This document shows positions 24,900 to 37,530 of a DNA stretch of 64,000 nucleotides, piece after piece; positions within the stretch are counted from its first letter, which is position 1; each line of letters begins with the position of its first letter. The notes beneath the pieces were generated by a model that worked only from the letters and a program-made list of their open reading frames with translations, made no database searches and was not told the origin of the DNA. The position numbers and the translations under genes are program-made. Origin of the DNA: Linnemannia schmuckeri (lineage: Eukaryota > Mortierellomycota > Mortierellomycetes > Mortierellales > Mortierellaceae); assembly GCA_029449235.1 (NCBI GenBank), contig JANATG010000010.1, positions 310,001 to 374,000 on the forward strand, read 5' to 3'.

Positions 24900-26681
24900 G
24901 TGCGCATATTCTCCGCTTTTTTCACACCAGGACCACCTTCCTTCACCTCACCCCTTCTTCACTCTCATATTTTATTCTCCTTGTGGGTAAAAAAGAAAAC
25001 GCAACTGTCTTCTCGAAAGTAATATATATCCTTGCTCTCTTCCTTCACCTTTTTCCCCTTTTTCTTTCTTTTCTCTTTTCTTCTTCTACTCCTTTTGCTT
25101 TCCGTCTTCTTTCTTACATTCATCATCCATTCTTCTTTCTTTCTCTCTCTTTAATTCAACTCATCCACTTAATCGCATATACCTTTCTCCTTCTTCACCA
25201 CACATTCTCTCTTCTTCACTCACTCACACTCTTACTCAGCATATTCCTTTTCTTCTAACGAACACCTTTACTCTCACTCTCACTCTCACTCATTCCACTC
25301 TCGACACACTTTTTGCACACCCTCCCTGTTCTCTTACCCTATTTTTCACACAGCCGAAATCGTAAGTGGCTCGACACCAATAAACACAACAGAACAGCAC
25401 ACTCCTTTTCTGTCCCTGACTTTTACTCCTCCCCCCCCCCCCCTTTCCCTCCTCCTGGTCACCATTCTCTCCTTCACACTTCGACTTCCTCCTCTCCTCT
25501 TCACCCCTTCCTTGGAGTGACGGTTTGCCCGACAGACTGACACAGATACACTCCCCTCATCTCACATCACATCCATCAGGCACACACACATATCGTCAAT
25601 CTCATTCATCACCACTGTATCAGTCTCGATTTCTTTTCTCATCACAATCGCTATATATATCAGACAGTCTTAGTTTCTACTCTTCCACTCTTCCATTCTT
25701 CTGCTGTCTGTTCTATTTCCTCTCAGCCCCCTCAAGCCTTTTTTGCATGTCCTTCGTTCCTATCTCTCTTTACCTTCAGTTCTCGGATTTTGTCCCCGTT
25801 ATCTTCAACCACTCCAGTCAGACGATTGAATCACCCGCGTGTCTTGCTTTGTCACTGATTTGTTCTCTTGTCCGAGCACGCCTTCTTTGCCCTCCTCCAC
25901 TCAACTTATTCTGAATCACACATACTATTATCCACTCTCTTTCTCGGCTTTCTTTTTTTCTTAATTTTTTTTTTTTTACTCCCTCCTTCGCTCTATTCTT
26001 CGGTAGAATTGAACAAGAAACGGGTACGGATTGTTATTACACCAATCATCCTTCCTTTCAATTCCGATATCCCTCCCTCTACTGCGTTTCTCAATCATCC
26101 CTTTCTTTATTATCCACCCCTTCTCTCCTCTCTTTGCAGTGCAATGCCGAAGTGCACATACACCCACCCACCCCTGGCCCACTCTACTGCGAATTCTTTT
26201 TCTTGCGATTCGAGATACTCGAAAAAATAATTTTGGGCCTTTTCTTTGGTCGGGATGACATCTGCCCTTCTTCCCATGTCCCTCGTCTGTCCCTGTATTT
26301 GCGACTTATGTATATGTGTGCGTGTGAACACCACAACAAGCGGCGTAAAAAGAGAGCTAGAAAGAAGAGTGAGCTCATAAGACGGAGACTTTGGGCAGTT
26401 GGCCCTGAGTGACGGGTCAACTACCATTCGCTCTTTAATTTCGATGTACTCTTGGGTATCAACCCCAACTCGCTGAGTGGTCTCGGCACTTCACCCAGGG
26501 TCATTATGTTAGAAAGGGGTCGACCACTCGTCCCCGTGTGACATTCTATTTACCTATGGCGAAGAGCAGCCCTATACTTTTTCTATTTGTGTCCTTCCTT
26601 CCTTTCTTTATTCACTTTCAATTGACTTACATGCTCTCCTCCCTTGTCTTCTACTTTCCCCTACAAGACAGATAAGCAATC
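24900..26681 (+). promoter_or_regulatory. Pyrimidine-rich promoter/leader of the CSL gene, possibly with a 5' UTR intron
   Basis: About 1.7 kb dominated by C and T on the + strand, with CACTCACTC-type runs and a C run near 25430. A consensus donor (GTAAGT at 25362) and a CAG acceptor about 11 nt before the ATG are visible. Their use as an untranslated-leader intron is inferred. Confidence 0.4.
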
Positions 26682-29600
26682 ATGAAGGCAGCATTTGCAC
26701 CGGCCCCTCCTGCCGACAAGCAGGCTCACTACGACCCTTACTACAACCATCCCAACACACAGCCACATCATCCCCACGGATCATCCTCATCCCAGTCTCA
26801 TCCTCATATCCACCACAGCCGCCCTTCCCCTCCTTCACACCACCAGCTCCACCACGAGGCTTCTTCTCCTCGCCACCAGCACCACCACTACTCTTCTTCA
26901 TCATCCCCATACTCTCACAGCGACCAACACCGTCACCGCCACCAGGAGCAGGACCAGTCGCAGCATGCTCATCATGAGTATCGCTCACAACAAGAGTATC
27001 CTCCTCGGCCACGGAGTCCCTTCCAGGCCCCTCCCCCCTCCAACAATTACTACAACAACTCAAGTAGCAACAGCAACAATGAGGAGCAGCGATCATACCA
27101 GCAGCACTATCAGTCTCACTATCCATCCAACTCCTCGTCCCAGCAGCCCCCACAACAACAGTCCGTTGTCCGCCACACTGAGGGCTACGAGGGCAGGGTC
27201 CGTAACACTAACAGAGACCACAACGACCATTTGATGACGAGCGAACACCACCACAACATCCACGACCAGCAGCAGCACCACGACCAGTACCGCCGCGACC
27301 CCTACGGCTTCCTCAAGCACCCCTCCTCCCAATACCCTTCGTCCCATCCTTCCAGCCGGATAGCAGCCAATTCTGAGGATGATGTGAACAAGTTCCACTT
27401 GCCTCCCATCCTGGCCCCCGAGGAGCCTTTCTATCGCAAGGATCTGCCCTATCGCCACATGCGCTACTTCCGCAATGTCACCAGCAAAGATCGTGAAGAC
27501 AAGCAGGGTTACTACTCCTCGGCCCGCCATGTCATGCCCAGCAATACCACTGGTAACTTTGGTCATGGTCCCCCTATCGGTGTAGCTCTCGATCGCTTTG
27601 CCGCCAAGCAAGCCCAACAGCACCAGCAGCAGCAGCAGCAGCAAATGCAACAGCAGCAGCACCACCAAGAGAGCCAGAGTGTTCGTCTCCCTCCTTTGTA
27701 CACTGCCTTGCCTGACCAACGCCCCTCCGGTCCTTCGAAGGTCTCACCCTCCTATGGTCATTCGGACTCGAGCCCAAGTGACCAATCGAGCCCAACGCAC
27801 TCTCCTATGCAACACCGTCCCTCCTATGGCGGTTCTCCTGCTCAGTCTCCCATTGAGAAGCCAATGTCCTATGGTCGTCAGCACCAGAGCCATCCTTATC
27901 ATCATCAGCAGCAGCAGGGCCAGATGGTTAAGCCCAAGGCCATCCAGCCTCGCTCGATTGCCCCTGCTCCCATCAGTCCCACTTCGCCTGCCATGCAGCA
28001 GCCCGAGGTCTCACCTCGTGCCGCTTCCAAGAGGGCTGACCGTCAATCCTATGTTAAGATCGAGCCCAAAGACTTGCCTCTCCAGTACCATCAGCAGCAG
28101 CAGCAGCACCCTTACCATGGTCAGCACCGCCAGTCGATTTCGGGTCCTCAGATCATTGTCAAGCGCAAGTGGAGCCGTGAGCACTCGCCTGTTCGCCAGG
28201 GTCCTCGTTTGAACACCGAGACCGTTACTCCCTCCAACGAGTCTGCTGCTTTTGCTGATCGTGTCGACGATGCCTCCTCGGCTGAGCTCCACCTCTTGTC
28301 CAGCCGCAAGCAGTCCCGTCCCGTTGTCCCTATCTCCTCGTCCGCCACCAAGGATGCGTCCAAGAAGAGCGCCCAGAAGATGAAGATGCAGCGTTACCAG
28401 ATGACTACCATTCGCTGCTGGCACGGTGCCATTGCCCAAAAGTCTTATGGTATCGAGAAGCGCTACCTCTGCCCTCCTCCCATGGTCCAGGTCTCTGCCG
28501 GTGTCAATGCCAAGCAGGTCCGCTCTGAACAGCCCCATGTCACCATGTCGGTCATCCACGAGAAAGTCGACATCCGTGGCCACCATGGCGAGAACTTGAT
28601 GGAGCAGGACTGCTCCCTCGATGACTCGCTCCGCTGCTCGTTCCGCAACTTGCACGTCACCGGCACTGGCTCGGACAGCTCCAAGCGGTTCAAGTTGGGT
28701 CTCCAGGTCTTCTTGAACAAGAACTCCAGTATGCCCACCGCCATCATGGACTCGAACCCTATTCCCATCATCTCCAAGCCCTCGAAGAAGACCGCCAAGG
28801 CCGGAAATGCCTCCTGCTTCATCCTTAACGGCATGAGCGTCTCGCTCCTCAACCGCATCAACGCCCAGACTGTCCGCACAAAGTACATGGCTGTCGACAA
28901 CAACGCCGTCTGCGCCAAGATTGGGTCGTGGTCGTCCTTCACTATCAAGATGGTCAAGCCCCCTCCAGCTCCTCCAGTCAAGTTGGTCCCTGCCAGCATG
29001 GGTGTCTTCCGCTCTCCCGGCCATTCGACCAAGTTTGTCCCTATCCGCATGAAGGGCGAGAACCCTATGGGCCCTGCTCTGGCTCCTCAGGCTGTCCCCA
29101 TGGTCCGTGCTAACTCGAACGGTGGTAGCGGTCGTGCCGATGTTGGCGGTGTCTCTCCCAACGGCCCTGCCCCTTCGTCGTCATTCCAGTTCCGCCACCA
29201 GCAGCAGCTGCAGCATGAGCCCGTCTATGTCTTCTCCAACTCAGAGCCTGTCCTCTACGGATCCGAAATTGTCCTGATCAACGACTTGACTGGGATCATG
29301 ACCGACCGCCTGATCATCCGCAAGGTCGAGAACGGCAAGGTCTCTCGCTCGGGTACCGGCCCCGTCAGCCAGATGCAAAAGATTGTCCTTGAGCACCCTG
29401 ACCGTGTTCACCCTGAGGATGGCCGCTCTTACTATCTGAGCGCTTCGTCGATCGGCAGCCCCAAGATCGAAGGCAAGATTCCTCTTCAGGCTGCCATGGA
29501 TCGTAGCCCCCTGCTCGAATACCGCACCTCGTCCAAGAAGGCCTCGATCATGGACATGACTGACGCCCAGGACGATGAAGAGGAGGAAATGATGGAGGAT

Positions 29601-29727
29601 GATGACTATAACGGCCAGAGCAACAGTATGCCTCGCCGCATGGGCAAGAGCCAAGACAGCGTCGCCGTCGATGACTTTGTCTGCTGGACCATTGCCGGCA
29701 TTGGTACGTTGTCTCCCTTTTTCTTTT

Positions 29728-29759
<32 letters not shown>

Positions 29760-30764
29760 CTTTAATGCGTTTTGTTCAATTGTTCGCTTCCAAGCACGCG
29801 ATAACTAACATTTATTTCATAATATTCACTGAAACCTTTAGCCAAGTTCGATTACACTTACTTTGGCCCCATCCCAGCCTCAGTTGATTCAGATGTGGAC
29901 CCCACCAAGGTTCCCTCCATCCAAAGCTGCCCTCAGTACAACGCCAACACCAACACGATGACCATGCAGGTCAAGAACGTCTTTGAGAAGCTAACTCCCG
30001 CCGAGGAGGCTCGTCTCCTCAAGCACCAGGACGATCCTTATGAGCGCAAGTTGACTCTCTCTGAGTATGTATACAAGCGTTGCGAGGATATCCGTCAGCC
30101 CATGAGGGATGAGGAAGGCCCTATCCAGCTCTGGTTGGCCCAGCATGGTCCTATCCGCATGCGCCGTCGTCAGTTGGAGGATGTCTTGCCCGAGGGTGTC
30201 TCGGTCGCTGATATGGCTGTTGATGGTGATGAGAGCTCAGACGATGAGTCCTCGGATGATGATGAGGAGGGCGACAAGGCTGAGGACAACAAGAAGACCA
30301 ACAACAAGGCTCCTGAGGATCCTCTCCCCAAGATTGCATCCAAGTCTTCCTCTGCCGCCGCCTCGACTGCCTCTGCCACCTCGAGTGTTGCCGCAGCTGC
30401 CGCATTGGCCAACGCCCAGGATGCCGCCGCTGCTGCAGCGCTTGCCTACGCAGCCAAGCACCAGACGCAGTTGAACATCATGAACGGTCGTCACTATGGT
30501 GGAAGCCACCTCCCCGCATCGATGAACCCTGCTCTCCAGAACCAGAAGCGTCGCAAGCTGGTCAAGAAGCTGATGGGTCTCGAAGCCGAACTGCCCTACG
30601 GTTGTGAGGTCCGAACTGCTCATGATGCACAGGGTCATGCGCGCGCCGAGCTCGATATCTTGATGGTCGAGCGAGCCTCCGGTATTGCCTACCGAACGGG
30701 CTACAAGGTCGTTTACTCGCGTGAGCGCGAAAGAGCCGATTGGGTTGTCGAGGTCCTCGGTTAA
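26682..30764 (+). CDS. CSL-family DNA-binding transcription factor (CBF1/Su(H)/Lag-1 type)
   Basis: Two exons, 26682-29703 and 29842-30764, join in phase to 1,314 residues. Residues 1 to about 560 are His/Gln/Ser/Pro-rich, with a poly-Gln tract near 315. The Lag-1 DNA-binding domain follows from about 566, with TTIRCWHGAIAQKSYGIEKRYLCPPP-like sequence, a family hallmark. Then come the beta-trefoil domain (EIVLINDLTGIMTDRLIIRKV near 861, CWTIAGI at about 1001-1007) and a C-terminal IPT/TIG-like part ending GIAYRTGYKVVYS. The last part is split by an acidic then Ala-rich insert. CSL proteins bind GTGGGAA-type sites. In animals they are Notch effectors, and fungi have no Notch. The size and long N-terminal tail recall the larger fungal class. 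The intron has a T28 tract. Confidence 0.95.
29729..29756 (+). repeat. Poly(T) run of 28 in the CSL intron
   Basis: Homopolymer inside the 138-bp intron 29704-29841, upstream of a CTAAC branch-like sequence and a TTTAG acceptor. Confidence 0.9.
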
Positions 30765-31166
30765 TTTATGTTTCCCTCCCTTTTTTTTTCTATTCTCATT
30801 GTGTTTTCTATTGCTTTCTTGCCTTTGCTTTTTTGCTTGCAATGCCGTTCTTTAGCCTTTGTACCAACAAGTTCTACATCCTTGTACACCACATTCACTC
30901 ACACGCTACTTTTATGAAGAAGACACCCACAAAATTTGTACGATTTGGTTGTAGTTGTAGTACTAGTAATTGTCTATTAAAAACTTGTAACGAACAACAA
31001 ACAAAAACTTGCAAATCGTTTTTTGTCATGTCTTGTGCACTTGAGGTTGGATGCGGACTAAATACAATTATTTGAAAGGATTTTTTACTTGTGTTGTAGA
31101 ATGTCCAGTCTTACAATAGTTTTCCTGGGTTCACTTCTATGATCTGTCTTGTTCATATTTCTTGAC
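30765..31166. other. Convergent 3' flanks of CSL and YCII genes
   Basis: About 400 bp between the two stops, T-rich after the CSL gene. It should hold both polyadenylation regions. No coding signal. Confidence 0.6.
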
Positions 31167-32050
31167 TCATGACAAATCGGCAGAACGGAAAGGAAGGATC
31201 TGGTAGTGCTCCCAGACCTTGTCGGTGACATAGTAGTCCCTATCGGTTTTTACGAGGCCAAAGAAAAGAGAAAAATGAAGAAAAAAGGAGAAAATGTTGT
31301 GGGGAGGGGTTCCCTGGTCAGTACTCCAACAACAGGACCACATAATTTTTGCAGATCTTTTTTACGCGCACACCATCCAGGACAACACCTTTGCCTTCTT
31401 CCTTTTATTCTTTTCCATTTCTTCATTCCATCACACCTTTCAATTCTCATGATATAAAAGCAAGCAGAAAAAAGAATAAAATAAAACAACAACTTACTTT
31501 TCAACGAGCTGACGGACCTCTTCAGCATCCTCAGCCTGGAAGATCATAATGGACCCAATCATTTTCCCTGACTCAGAGTGGTCAGTAAGAAGAGCACCTC
31601 CAATTTGAAGTTTGCCGGATTTCTTGAGTTCCTTGGCGTCGACGAGGTGTTTGGGACGCACATTGAGGCGGCGCGTGAAGGCTTCAGGGTCTGTGAAATC
31701 GCGGGCGATGACGATAAATTGGTTCTTTGCAGCGTTTGCCGTTGCTATGTATAATTGTGCATTGGGAATAATATAAGTAAGATATATGAAGAATCAATTG
31801 AAAGTGTCAGTCGTAGATGGTGGCGATGATGTGGTGTTAGAGAGCACTGAGGAGACCAATCTGGGTGTGGTGGTGTGAGTTTTTTTGTTCCTGTGCTGGT
31901 CAAGTTGATGCCACGGATGAGCGAGTCTGTGTTGCATGTGGAAAGAGAATGAAAGCGTTGGGTGTTACCAGAGACGGAAAGGGAGCGGTGATGGTGGTGG
32001 ATGCGAGCGGGGAGGGCGGCGAGGCGCGAGGATGAGATTGCCTTGAACAT
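31167..32050 (-). CDS. YCII-domain protein with mitochondrial-type leader
   Basis: Exons on the minus strand are 32050-31969, 31744-31498 and 31239-31167, in phase, giving 133 residues. Residues 36-125 match the YCII/YciI dimeric alpha-beta fold: NQFIVIARDFTDPEAFTRR, an LLTDHSESGKMIGSIMIF strand pair, and a C-terminal YYVTDKVWEHYQI. Bacterial YciI relatives are small dimers with a conserved His-Asp pair (here HSES is in the place of the usual loop). The substrate is unknown. The first 30 residues are basic with Ser, Ala and His and no acid, which suggests import into mitochondria. The start lies 293 bp from the divergent F-box pseudogene, so the two once shared a promoter region. Confidence 0.88.
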
Positions 32051-32343
32051 CGTTGGTTGAGGTGGAAGGGCGGAATGGGTGATAGTGAATGAATAGAAGG
32101 AAGAAGAAAAAAGAAGAAAGAGCGTGGAGAAAAGGCGGAAAGTGTGGGAAGAAAAGGCGACAAAGGCGCGGAACACGGAATACGCGGAGGTTTTTTAGGG
32201 TGATTGGCGCGTCAATAATCAGAGACGAAAATTCGAGTCAGGGACAGCAAAGTCAAAAGTAAAACGGGTGCGGATGAAGGCAAAGAACATTCTTTTCTCT
32301 TCTCTATCCCCACCAAGCCTCTCACTCACCCCCGCCGTACTCA

Positions 32344-34413
32344 ATGCCACGGCCGCTACCAGGAAAGGCCCTAGCACTCGTCCTCCCCCAACTATCCACC
32401 AAGAACCTCTTCCAATGCATTCAAGTCTGCGCTCTCTGGTACCACAAAGCCATACCATACCTCTATCGTACAGTTATTATCAACAAGCGAGATGGCATCC
32501 CACCCTTCCCCGCCCACCTCCCCACCACCCTATCCAACTGGTACCTCATCCATCATGTCCACTGGCTCATCTTCCATGACACCAAACACGGCCCCAACCT
32601 ACCGATACAATTGACTAACGCTGACCTGCTCGAGGTGCTGCTTGACTACAAATTGCCAGAACCATTTCCTCTATCTGCCTGGATTGATAGAACTTGCAAC
32701 GGAGGCAAGGACGAACTTCGCAGGTCTGCACTCCTTCTCCGCCCTGGGCCTGATCGTCTACTGCGCCTCATCGTCTACTGCGCCTCGAGTCCTTGACTGT
32801 CTTGGGCGATTTTCGATGGATGCATCTGCTGGACAACACTTTGGAACATCTGTCAACGACCCTGACAAGTCCAAGGCTGGTGGCCAGTGGGACCTACACG
32901 GTCAACCTCGAATGGTTGCTGGAGACTTTACCCCTGTTGAAGCATCCCTCACTCGAAGGTCCGCTACTCCTGTTTGACCCTCCTCCTTCTCGCCCATCTT
33001 CTTATTCGGACACCACTAGCATCAGCAGCACTGCTGAGATTGAGCAAAGCGATTACAGACTGGAGTCTCTCACCTCTACGTCTAAACTCCTGATGCAGCC
33101 GAGACCAGCCTCAGTCGATATTTTCAAGCGACTGCCGAACCTCAAGACCATCCGGATCATGGAGTCCTTGTTAAGGGTCTCACATCCTGGCGAACCGCGA
33201 CTAGGCGAGTTTGGTCGAGTCCTGGAACAGTACTGTCCGAACATAGACTGCATCGAGACCACGGGTGCCCTCCAGATCTGGTTCTTCCGCCTCCTACTTC
33301 TTTCACCGAGCATCAGGACTGCGATGCGGAAGCTGAAGCAAGAGCTGGAAGAACAGCTCGCTCAGCAGCAGGAGTACGAATATCGAGTCCAGAGGTAGAT
33401 GCCATCGACGTTGATAGCGCCCAGAACAGAGGATGTGCTTCTTCAGGAGCAACTGGAGCAACAAGAGCAGGAGGAACTTGCGTTGCAGGTGCATGCTGGT
33501 CGGATTGGGCGGTTGTATTTTCACAAATTGAAAAGGTTGGAGATGCAGGACCATGCACTGTCGGCGCAGGATTTTGTCTGTTTGGGATCCAGGCCCAGCT
33601 CCTGACCCATGTGGCGCTGCAGGATCAGACCGGATATGGAGTCTGGAATCTCTACGAGATAGATCCGGAGGTTGTAGAGCAACGAGAAGGTGCAGATATC
33701 AGGCCTCGGCGGCGGCTGTGGATAATTCAGAAAAGTTGGCTAGGCTGAGGAGGCGAAGTCTTCTTCGTAGCCAGGACATATTGTTCATTTTGGAGATTTG
33801 TGCAAGTCTTCGACACTTTTCTACAGGACCCCTGGGTGTTTGCTTTGAGGATATGATGGTGCAAGACGACAACTTCAGTCAGGGCGATAATAATGACCGT
33901 CATGGTGGTGAAGAGAGTTTTATCCGCAGTGGGGATGGCGGTAGAGACAGGAAGACGCTTTGACGCTGGGCGTGTGAAGGATCACTCGAGTCGCTCGAGG
34001 TCGGGTTTGTTCTTGGAACAACAGATCCAAAAGACCACTGACTCGTCTGGGCGCACTTGGGACGGTTCCGAAAACTCCGTTCCTTGATAATAGGACGCTC
34101 CAATCTGATCCCCAGTCTCGAGCATAGGATCGACGCCCTTGTTTCTTTTTCACTGGATGGTGGAAGTGTGAACGAAAGAACGGAGAAGATTGTGTCGCTG
34201 GAATCAATGTGGGCTGTCGGCGATCGAGAGACGGTTCTGTGGACGGTTAGGGCGTTCCCTCGACTGACTCAGATTGGATTGAATGTGCAGAAAGGATCGA
34301 CGATCCAGAAGATTGTGAGAGGGTGGTTAGAGGGGTGGATCATTCTTGAACATTTGTTACTGTGTTGTTATTGTCCTATTTGCAAGCGTCAGCGGCAGAG
34401 GCTGGTTCAGTAA
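32344..34413 (+). pseudogene. F-box/leucine-rich family pseudogene 1
   Basis: Starts with an intact F-box-like segment (KALALVLPQLSTKNLFQCIQ, then CALWYHKA). It continues with recognisable family blocks: FKRLPNLKTIRIM, FGRVLEQYCPNIDCIETTGA, HALSAQDFVCLG, FILEICASLRHFS, and FRKLRSLIIGRSNLIPSL. The blocks lie in different frames. Frame changes fall near 32.7-32.8, 33.59, 33.72 and 33.96 kb, and an in-frame TAG sits at 33396-33398. Neighbouring single-copy genes in the window have clean frames, so sequencing error is an unlikely cause. The F-box would have docked a target-recognition protein on an SCF ubiquitin ligase. Confidence 0.85.
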
Positions 34414-35325
34414 AAGAAAGAGAGGAATGCTTGATACAGACACGGCGAAGGGCGTTGTCAGGTGGAGGTGGAACAACTGATATTCAGACGCCACCAGTAC
34501 GTGTATGTCTTGATGATGATACAGTAATGGGTATGCTGTGATGCTTGTAACTTCGTTTTGCTGTTATCATCCTTACATGGTCACACCAAGTTGTAGTTTG
34601 CTTTGCCACGTATAATTCCAAGGAATACGGCCTTGATGCATTAGCCCTCATCACAGTTGGACCTGGCCAGGTTGATTTCTAGCATTGGAGATCTGGACGG
34701 CCTGAAATTAGAAAGAAATCTTCAATTTGTTAAGCCCCTAGAAGTCATTTGAGAACTGCTTCCAGCTTGCAGAAAAGTCAATCGACATGAGTCCAACTTT
34801 CCATAAAATACACTCTTAGCATGCGTCCACCCTTTCATACAAGTAAAGACAGACTGCATCCATTTTTTTATATTGCCATACAAGACAATTGAGTGCGTCC
34901 ATACTTATTGTTGAGATTTCTAGCTTCATCGTCAATTGCTCGGCCTACAGAGGCCAGCGCGACGAGAGTAATTGCGTAGGATAGAGGTTGGTGTTAGCAT
35001 TTCCCGCAATGTATTTTTTATAGTGCTACATCTCCATGTAACACCGCATTACATTTAACACGACAGTGCAAGATTGAGCGATATTACCTTATTAGGAAGA
35101 TACGACGACCTTGATTTGCATTGAGCGATGTACGATATTTCTCTCTCAGGTCCTGCTAATGTGCCAGAACAGGCAACGCCGCGGCGTTAATTTTATTTTT
35201 TGTTCTCGCTGTTTGTCTTTTCATCCTCTTCCCTCCTCCACTTTCTTTTCCCCACTTCGCTTCAGTCCAACTTTCCACTCATCTGTCCTTTTATTTCATT
35301 CACAACCTTCTCTCTACCCAGGACG
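34414..35325. other. Spacer between F-box copies 1 and 2
   Basis: About 0.9 kb with no coding signal. The last 150 bp are pyrimidine-rich, like the leader of the other copies. Confidence 0.55.
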
Positions 35326-37530
35326 ATGCCTCTACTGAAACCACTTCCTGCCGAAGTCCTCGCGCATATATTTCACTATCTCGATCGGAGAGATCTCTAC
35401 CGATGCATGCTGGTCTGTCAGCTCTGGCACACCGAGGCCGAAGCCCGGCTCTATAACAATATCATCCTCGATACTGAGCTTTCGACTCATGATTCAACCG
35501 TACAAGCCGTCAAGATCAGAAAGCATCTACTTCGACGAGTCCAACGGTACTCACTAATGGTCGGGAAGTCTGGGCAGAGGATATCTAGGACATCCTTCTC
35601 GACTTCCGTGCTGGTGAGGAAGACAGGGTCTCTTCTACCTCTTCTTCTTCCCACGCCTCGAAGTTCTTCTTCGCACCTGTCGATATCAATCTCAGGTCAT
35701 TGCCATCGCTATTGCCATCGATCCTGCAACCAGTGGTCTACCCTCCTGGACCCATTCGCCCACCTTGGATACCTCTTTCCGATGTTGGAGATAACCGGTC
35801 CAACCAGCGTTCAGTTGAGGGTAATGACTCTTCTTCTCACGCTGTGCCTACTTTCGCACCTCTCGATATCAATGTCAGGACGTCGCTAATGCCATCGACC
35901 TTCAACCACTTGACTACACTCTTGGACCCAATCGCCCAGCCTTGACGCATTTTTCCTTTGTCGGAGGCTGGCATTTCAATTCGTTTCTCGATTCGGTCCT
36001 GTACAGGCTAACGACATTGGCGACGCTGAACCTTCATTTTCGCCGGATGAGGGTTACCAGGAGATGTACATTTTGGACATGGACAGGGTATTGACAGCAT
36101 TCCCACACCTAAGCACCTCGGCATCAATGGGCAGGCGTTTCATTATGCAACAACATCCGCCAGACTCGATGATCGTAATCTCTACCTCACCAAGGCGGAT
36201 GGAAAATCAGGAGCTGGAGGGCAGCAGCATCGCCTAGAATCGTTTACTTTCAGTCCGGTCGTGATGTGGCCACGCAGAGCGGCAGGCATGTATATGTGCT
36301 TCAGGAGACTTGGGGGGCCTGAAAAAGATCTCAATCGATTCCCAGACATCTTTTTTCGATCATATTGAAAGGAATCGACCCAGGACACTTGGTCGAGCCT
36401 TGAAACAGTTTTGTCCGGCGTTGGAGACTATCAGTATCATCGGTCCAGTCGTATTTTGGCTCTTTGATCTGGCCATCGTCCCATCCGGCGGGATACATCA
36501 CCTTAGCTCCTTGGTAGAGGATCCATTGGCCGACGAGTTGGTTGTGTGGTCTAGTGCGATACAAAATCAACCAGAGGAGCGCTTGAGACGACGATTGGAA
36601 GGGCAAAAAGTAAGAGAGCTGCTGGAAGAGAAGAATGCAGACCCGTTCTTCTCCCAACTAAAGACTTTGATTTTCCAAGGGAAGCATGCTCTCCCGGCCC
36701 AGGATCTAACCTTATTAGGAGTCTAAGCACGATTGTTGACACACCTAGAGATCGATTACCAGCCCGCCTCTCATGTTCGTGAGCATGTCTGGGACATTTA
36801 TGACAAGGATGCAGCATCCGCCGACACCACTCTTATGCCAACTACAACAGCACAATTTTTCTTTACAAGGCGAGATAAGCTGGTTGAAAATTGGCGGCTC
36901 AGGAAACAGAGACAGACCGAAAACCGGGAATTGATGTTGTTCTTGCGAATCTGTTCCAGCCTTCGCCGTTTCGCTCTGAAAAACTTTTGTGTCCCTTTCG
37001 AGCTCCTCGTGGACGACAGCAGCAGGAGCCAAGGCTTTCTCGGCGACGACAATAACGGAAGACAGGTTATCCTACCCTGGGCTTGCGAGGAAACACTGGA
37101 GTCTCTCAATATCGGATTTCATATCGTGACTGATCAACCGAAGAACCACAAGCTCGTCTGGAAACACGTGGATCGCTTTAAGAAGCTGCTTTCGCTGACT
37201 TTTGTGCGCTTTTCTTCGAGTGGGAACCGGTCAACTTTAATCCCTTCTCTTGCTTAGGGAGTTGAGGGTTTGCTTGCTGTAAGAGAGAGTATGAATGAGA
37301 CATTGACAGAGATCCATTCGTTGCTGTCATGGTGGGCGGTAGAGGATGGTCAAGAGATGGTGCTATGGTTCGCAAAGTCGCTTCCAAAGCTGAGAGTCTT
37401 AGAGCAGATGTACCACCAAGAGTAATTGGAGGAGAAGCAAGGTACGGTGTATGCTAGGTTGTTGAAGGATGAGGAGATGAAGCAGTGGTCGACTGGACGA
37501 ATCATTTTCGAGTCGACGTATTTTGACTAA
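35326..37530 (+). pseudogene. F-box/leucine-rich family pseudogene 2
   Basis: Begins with a good F-box (PLPAEVLAHIFHYLDRRDLY, then MLVCQLWHTEA). The frame is lost near 35.56 kb, where the other frame continues WAEDI-stop-DILLDFRAGEE. Later blocks are LGRALKQFCPALETISIIG, HALPAQDLTLLGV-stop (36724-36726), WACEETLESLNIGF, and HKLVWKHVDRFKKLLSLTF. A further in-frame TAG at 37255-37257 falls inside IPSLA-stop-GVEGLLAV. The C-terminal end (LLKDEEMKQWSTGRIIFES) matches copy 3. The 35.6-36.3 kb part is poorly alignable and contains several stops. Confidence 0.85.

Larger units (their letters stand above)
13413..26681. other. 13.3-kb gene-poor stretch upstream of the CSL gene
   Basis: I find no recognisable protein, tRNA, rRNA or transposon domain on either strand. 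Open frames here are short and of simple composition. Contents are homopolymer runs (A29 at 17805-17833, G13 at 22572-22584), a GAT microsatellite at 21044-21066, and from about 24.9 kb a long pyrimidine-rich zone leading to the CSL start. A strong donor-like GTAAGT at 25362 and an acceptor-like CAG at about 26671 would fit an intron in the CSL 5' UTR. The rest may be regulatory DNA, untranslated exons or non-coding RNA; the sequence alone does not decide. Confidence 0.5.
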
